From: Clostridiales bacterium
GTDB taxonomy: Bacteria > Bacillota > Clostridia > Oscillospirales > Oscillospiraceae
Direction of reading: 5' to 3'
Assembly: GCA_017577345.1 (NCBI GenBank)
Contig: PITX01000048.1
Coordinates: 1 to 8,309, forward strand
Length of the DNA: 8,309 nt
Below the pieces are notes generated by a model. The model made no database searches. It had not been told where the DNA came from and was given only the letters and a program-made list of their open reading frames with translations. This document shows, piece after piece, positions 5,319 to 8,309 of the stretch; the stretch's first letter is position 1, and every line of letters begins with the position of its first letter. The translations under genes and the position numbers were made by a program.

Positions 5319-6527
5319 TCAGATGTAGTCCAGTTCGTCCAAATAAGCCTTGACGGTGGCGTAGTAGCGGCGGAGGAACTTGTTGGCCGAGGCCATCATG
5401 TAGACCTTATATGGCTTTCCCTCGGCACGTTTCTTGTCCATGTATTGGTAGATCGGCTCGTCGACAGGCGAGGTTTGAAGAATCACAGACATTACCAAAA
5501 AGAGCGTTCTGCGGAGTTTAGCAGAGCCACGTTTGGAGATGCTGCAGCTGCGAACGTCGATGGCGCCGGATTGATACGGAGGAGCATCAATACCTGCAAA
5601 AGCAACCAGCGCAGACTTGGAGTGAAAGCGACGCACATCGCCGATCTCAGCCATGAGCTGCGGTCCGAGAGAAGACCCGACGCCGTACATTTGCATGACG
5701 ACGGGATACTCGGGCAAGATAGACGCCAAGTCCTGCATCTGTTTCTTCAAGGCAGCCAGAGCTGTAGAGGATGCCTGAAGCTGGGCGACAGCCTGCTGGA
5801 TCATGAGCTTGGTGCTTTCACACTTTGGCATGATGCAGATGTGTCCGCAGGCGGAAGTGTAAACGTCAAGCGCCTTGTCCTCACTGAAATTGTAGCCGTG
5901 CTTACGGCACCACTTCTCGTAGCTCTTGGTAAAGGCTTTCTCGCTCATTCCGCAGACGCATTCGCAGTGCCAGTATTGAGCGACGAAATCCACCCATTTC
6001 TCGCTGCCATCGGCTCTGGGCGGGCTGGAAAAGAGTTTGTTCGCGTCGGGAAAGGTGACATCGAGCAGAGCGATGAGATTGTTCTTCTGCATCGTCCGCA
6101 TCTTACTGAACTGCTCATATTGACGGTAACAGGTCTTCAACATGAGTCTGGTATCTCCGACAGGGAGATACCGAGGAAGAGAGAGCCAGTGATCCAAAGC
6201 ATAGTTCGCCAGCTTGATGGCGTCCTTCCTGTCGGTCTTGGCTCTGCGTAAGGAGTTGTTTCCGTAGTCATGCACGAGCATTGCATTGACTGCTGAGACA
6301 TAAATACCGGTCTCATGGAGTGCGACGGCGACCGGCGCGTGGTAATAGCCCGTATGCTCCATGACCACACGGGTTTCACCCGGCAAGGATTTGAGCCTTT
6401 TTGCCAGATCGGTCAGGTCCTTGTCGGTGTGAGACACCTCGAAGGGAGAGAAAACGACTTCGCCAAAGGGACGCATCACTGCGACCATGCTCTTTCCTTT
6501 TGAGACGTCAATGCCTACGGCGTTCAT
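5319..6527 (-). CDS. IS110-family transposase (DEDD/RuvC-like plus Transposase_20)
   Basis: A 402-residue recombinase that would move the element through a circular intermediate, using a bridge RNA to match donor and target. The N-terminal RuvC-like domain shows the DEDD tetrad: GIDVSK (Asp7), VMEHTGYYH (Glu57) and KTDRKDA (Asp99, Asp102). A long helical middle part (about 125-270) includes a Cys/His-containing stretch. The C-terminal Tnp domain starts near MYGVGSSLGPQLMAEIGDVRRF (280-301 region) and continues to FAGIDAPPYQSG and SISKRGSAKLRR. Ser320 in YQSG is the candidate catalytic serine. The start is the ATG whose A is at 6527, 6 bases after GGAGGT (complement of 6534-6539). The ATG at 6533 touches that ribosome site and an in-frame ATG at 6578 has none. 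Length is normal for the family and the gene is intact. Confidence 0.93.
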   Translation of the reverse strand: MNAVGIDVSKGKSMVAVMRPFGEVVFSPFEVSHTDKDLTDLAKRLKSLPGETRVVMEHTGYYHAPVAVALHETGIYVSAVNAMLVHDYGNNSLRRAKTDRKDAIKLANYALDHWLSLPRYLPVGDTRLMLKTCYRQYEQFSKMRTMQKNNLIALLDVTFPDANKLFSSPPRADGSEKWVDFVAQYWHCECVCGMSEKAFTKSYEKWCRKHGYNFSEDKALDVYTSACGHICIMPKCESTKLMIQQAVAQLQASSTALAALKKQMQDLASILPEYPVVMQMYGVGSSLGPQLMAEIGDVRRFHSKSALVAFAGIDAPPYQSGAIDVRSCSISKRGSAKLRRTLFLVMSVILQTSPVDEPIYQYMDKKRAEGKPYKVYMMASANKFLRRYYATVKAYLDELDYI

Positions 6528-6636
6528 TGTCATACCTCCAATACAGAATTGTGCAACCGGAACCCATCTTTTTCTCATTGCCGATTCAATCTATTGGGTG
6601 ACACGAACACAAAGGCTCAACCTGCTTAAACCGAAC

Positions 6637-6725
6637 GCTACAACAAGAGGATGGCTGACAGTCTGTTCTACGGACATGAAAGCCCAAGGAGAACATGGCC
6701 AGCCAGTTGCTCCTCTTATTGTAGC
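6637..6725 (-). ncRNA. Candidate IS110 bridge RNA stem-loop in the transposase leader
   Basis: Bases 6637-6651 and 6711-6725 are inverted copies of 15 bases with one difference. Read as RNA from the minus strand, that difference becomes a G-U pair, giving a 15-bp stem; read from the plus strand it would be a C-A clash. A second stem (6652-6657 with 6700-6705) stacks directly inside, with GTTGC (6706-6710) bulged. The roughly 42-base inner loop is free to act as a guide. The structure lies 110 bases upstream of an IS110 transposase on the same strand, where bridge RNAs of this subgroup are encoded. Toward the gene, a smaller nested pair (ACCCA 6562-6566 with TGGGT 6595-6599, ATTG 6577-6580 with CAAT 6587-6590) may form another loop. 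The RNA limits are not known. Confidence 0.55.
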
Positions 6726-6744
6726 TTAGTCATGAGATGGAAAA

Positions 6745-6769
6745 AAGCCCGGCTGGTTTGCCGGACTTC
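6745..6769 (-). terminator. Minus-strand terminator between topB and the insertion sequence
   Basis: On the minus strand the sequence reads AAGTCCGGC, loop AAACCA, GCCGGGCTT, then a run of T (complement of the six A at 6741-6746). This is a stem with one mismatch and a T tract, so it would stop transcription running leftward from topB antisense toward the IS. On the plus strand there is no T tract after the stem, so it should not stop transcription into topB. Confidence 0.6.
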
Positions 6770-6799
6770 AAACCGAACTTATTGTAATAGGAGAACAAT

Positions 6800-8309
6800 A
6801 TGAAACTTGTAATTGCTGAAAAGCCCTCTGTCGGAACGAGCATTGCCGCCGTCCTCGGCGCAAAGGAACGGCACGAGGGATATATGGAGGGAAACGGCTA
6901 TCTCGTTTCCTGGTGCATCGGCCATCTGTGCGACTTCGTGAACGCAGATGCTTACGACGAAAAGTACGGCAAGTGGCGCTATGACGATCTGCCAATCATT
7001 CCGTATCCGTGGCACTATCAGCCGGATGAAAAGAACGGCAAGCAGCTCGACCTTCTGAAAACGCTCTTTGCCCGCGAAGACGTGGACGAAGTCATCAACG
7101 CCTGCGACGCCGGACGCGAAGGCGAACGGATCTTCCGCAGCGTCTACTACTTCGCAGACTGCAACAAGCCGGTGCGCCGTCTCTGGATTTCCTCTATGGA
7201 GGAAGACGCCATCCGCAAAGGTTTCGAGGAACTGAAACCGGGCGAAGCGTATGACAATCTCTATGAAGCCGCCGAATGCCGCGCAAAGGCAGACTGGCTG
7301 GTAGGCATCAATGCCTCCCGCCTGTTCAGCGTGTTGTATCACCGCAAGTTGAACGTCGGCAGAGTGATGTCTCCGACGCTCGCGATGCTGGCAGAGCGAA
7401 AGGCAGAGATCGACTCGTTCAAATCCGTCCCGTTTTACGCCGTAGAACTGAACTGCGGCGACTTTTTTGCCTATACGGAACGCTACGGCAGCAAAGGCCG
7501 TGCAGAGGCAGTCGCCGATGCCTGTCGCGGAGAACAGGCGATCGTGACTTCCGTAACAAAGGAAGATAAGATCGAAAACGCGCCGAAGCTCTACGACCTG
7601 ACCACGCTTCAGCGTGACGCCAACAGACTGCTCGGCTACTCCGCTCAGCAGACGATGGATTATTTGCAGAGTCTTTACGAGAAGCGTTTCTGCACTTACC
7701 CCCGCAGCGACGCGAAGTATTTGACAGACGAAATGGCGCAGAGTATCCCGGCATATCTTGCCTCCGCTGCAAAGATCCTTGATCTTCCCGTTCCTGATAC
7801 CGTCTACGCGGAGCAGGTCTGTGACAGCAGCAAGGTCACCGATCACCACGCGATCATTCCCACCACCAGCGCGAAAGACCTGGATATGTCCGTTCTGCCC
7901 GCAGGCGAGAGAGAACTTCTCAAGCTGATCGCCCGCAGGCTGTTCTGCGCCGTCAGCGCCGCATTCGATTACTGGGAGATCACCGTCACGCTCAACTGCG
8001 GCGGCACCGACTTCACGGCAAAGTGTCGGGTCATCCGTGACAGCGGTTGGAAAGCATTCCTCCCCAAAAGGAGAACCGAATTCACGCTGCCGCTTGTCCA
8101 CGCAGGAGATATCTTTGACAATATCTCGACTGCGATCAAGGAAGGAAAAACGACGCCGCCGAAATACTACACCGAGGACACGCTCCTTGCCGCAATGGAA
8201 TCTGCCGGAGCCAGCGATATGCCTGATGACGCCGAACGCAAAGGTCTTGGAACCCCCGCAACCCGTTCGGGCATTATTGAGAAACTGATCCGAACCGGCT
8301 ACGTAGAGC
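6800..8309 (+). CDS. topB: DNA topoisomerase III, type IA (3' end outside window)
   Basis: At least 503 residues, open to the right edge. Type IA topoisomerases cut and pass single strands; element-borne TopB copies probably resolve DNA during transfer or replication. The Toprim domain starts at once with KLVIAEKPSV (Glu7) and contains NACDAGREGERIF (about 100-112: Asp103, Glu107, Glu109), where a Gly takes the place of the second Asp, a common form in Gram-positive TopB. EAAECRAKADWLVGINASR (156-174) and NVGRVMSPTL (185-194) are classic. The active-site Tyr is Tyr300 in CTYPRSDAKYL. The HHAIIPT motif (349-355) and GLGTPATRSGIIEKL (482-495) follow. ATG 6800 follows AGGAGA (6789-6794) with 5 bases of spacing, in the context TAGGAGAAC that also precedes the DUF4315-like gene. 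It belongs with the conjugation genes to the left, from which it is now separated by cargo. Confidence 0.95.
   Translation, partial: MKLVIAEKPSVGTSIAAVLGAKERHEGYMEGNGYLVSWCIGHLCDFVNADAYDEKYGKWRYDDLPIIPYPWHYQPDEKNGKQLDLLKTLFAREDVDEVINACDAGREGERIFRSVYYFADCNKPVRRLWISSMEEDAIRKGFEELKPGEAYDNLYEAAECRAKADWLVGINASRLFSVLYHRKLNVGRVMSPTLAMLAERKAEIDSFKSVPFYAVELNCGDFFAYTERYGSKGRAEAVADACRGEQAIVTSVTKEDKIENAPKLYDLTTLQRDANRLLGYSAQQTMDYLQSLYEKRFCTYPRSDAKYLTDEMAQSIPAYLASAAKILDLPVPDTVYAEQVCDSSKVTDHHAIIPTTSAKDLDMSVLPAGERELLKLIARRLFCAVSAAFDYWEITVTLNCGGTDFTAKCRVIRDSGWKAFLPKRRTEFTLPLVHAGDIFDNISTAIKEGKTTPPKYYTEDTLLAAMESAGASDMPDDAERKGLGTPATRSGIIEKLIRTGYVE

Larger units (their letters stand above)
5190..6740 (-). mobile_element. 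IS110-family insertion sequence (approximate limits)
   Basis: One transposase gene on the minus strand, with about 130 bases of non-coding DNA after it and about 210 before it. The ends are approximate: IS110 elements usually lack terminal inverted repeats and leave no clear target duplication, and I could not fix a core dinucleotide. The longer leader on the transposase 5' side fits the IS110 subgroup, in which the guide (bridge) RNA lies upstream of the transposase, more than the IS1111 subgroup. The element separates the ATPase cargo from topB and points against the surrounding genes. The transposase is intact, so the element may be active. Confidence 0.75.

Noticed and set aside
5304..6251. 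Plus-strand open frame of 315 codons
   Set aside because: It is antisense to the intact IS110 transposase, and its composition looks like a mirror of that gene.
7100..7130. Loss of the second Asp in the topoisomerase Toprim motif (DAG instead of DAD) as a sign of inactivity
   Set aside because: Gly at this place is common in Gram-positive TopB proteins, and the catalytic Tyr and remaining acidic residues are present.
6779..8101. Long minus-strand open frame of 440 codons
   Set aside because: It lies opposite topB, whose Toprim and TYPRSD motifs are unmistakable. The antisense protein has no recognisable domain and no good ribosome site.
1..8309. CRISPR arrays, tRNA or rRNA genes
   Set aside because: No regularly spaced repeats, cloverleaf-like segments or rRNA-like sequences were seen.

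Overview
The window looks like part of an integrative conjugative element of the Tn1549/CTn type, from a Gram-positive anaerobe, most likely a gut Clostridia (Bacillota). The basis is gene order and protein type. A membrane-anchored NlpC/P60 peptidase is followed by a small coiled-coil protein (DUF4315-like), a secreted/membrane DUF4366-like (CD1107-type) protein and a type IA topoisomerase III. That series belongs to the conjugation module of such elements. Strong AGGAGG-type ribosome sites and TTG starts also fit Bacillota. No database search was possible, so family names rest on motif recognition.

Layout: (1) 3-242, the 3' end of an unrecognised gene. (2) 249-2903, a compact plus-strand operon: peptidase, a small basic protein, the DUF4315-like protein and the DUF4366-like protein, with short gaps or overlaps. 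(3) 2904-3563, a self-contained type II toxin-antitoxin cassette (Phd/YefM antitoxin, RelE/ParE toxin) with its own promoter, a palindromic candidate operator and a terminator. (4) 3577-3684, a second, diverged copy of the 3' end of the DUF4366-like gene. (5) 3730-5182, an ATPase of the AAA plus DUF4143 type with its own promoter, a 19-bp palindrome and a terminator nearly identical to that of the toxin-antitoxin cassette. (6) About 5190-6740, an IS110-family insertion sequence on the minus strand, with a 5' leader that folds into a long stem-loop and is a candidate bridge RNA. (7) 6800 to the window end, topoisomerase III, cut by the window edge.

My reading is that the DUF4366-topB junction is a cargo hotspot. 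In a simpler element the operon would run straight from the DUF4366-like gene into topB. Here about 3.9 kb of accessory DNA sits between them: an addiction module, an ATPase gene and an insertion sequence. The two copies of the DUF4366 3' end, on either side of the toxin-antitoxin cassette, are direct evidence that this cargo came by recombination between related elements or by a process that duplicates or replaces the gene end.

Functionally, the peptidase probably opens the cell wall for the mating channel, and the DUF4315/DUF4366-like proteins accompany it at the membrane. Topoisomerase III probably handles DNA topology during transfer or replication. The toxin-antitoxin pair would stabilise the element. 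The most interesting points are the duplicated gene end, the paired terminators, the two palindromic operators and the IS110 leader RNA.
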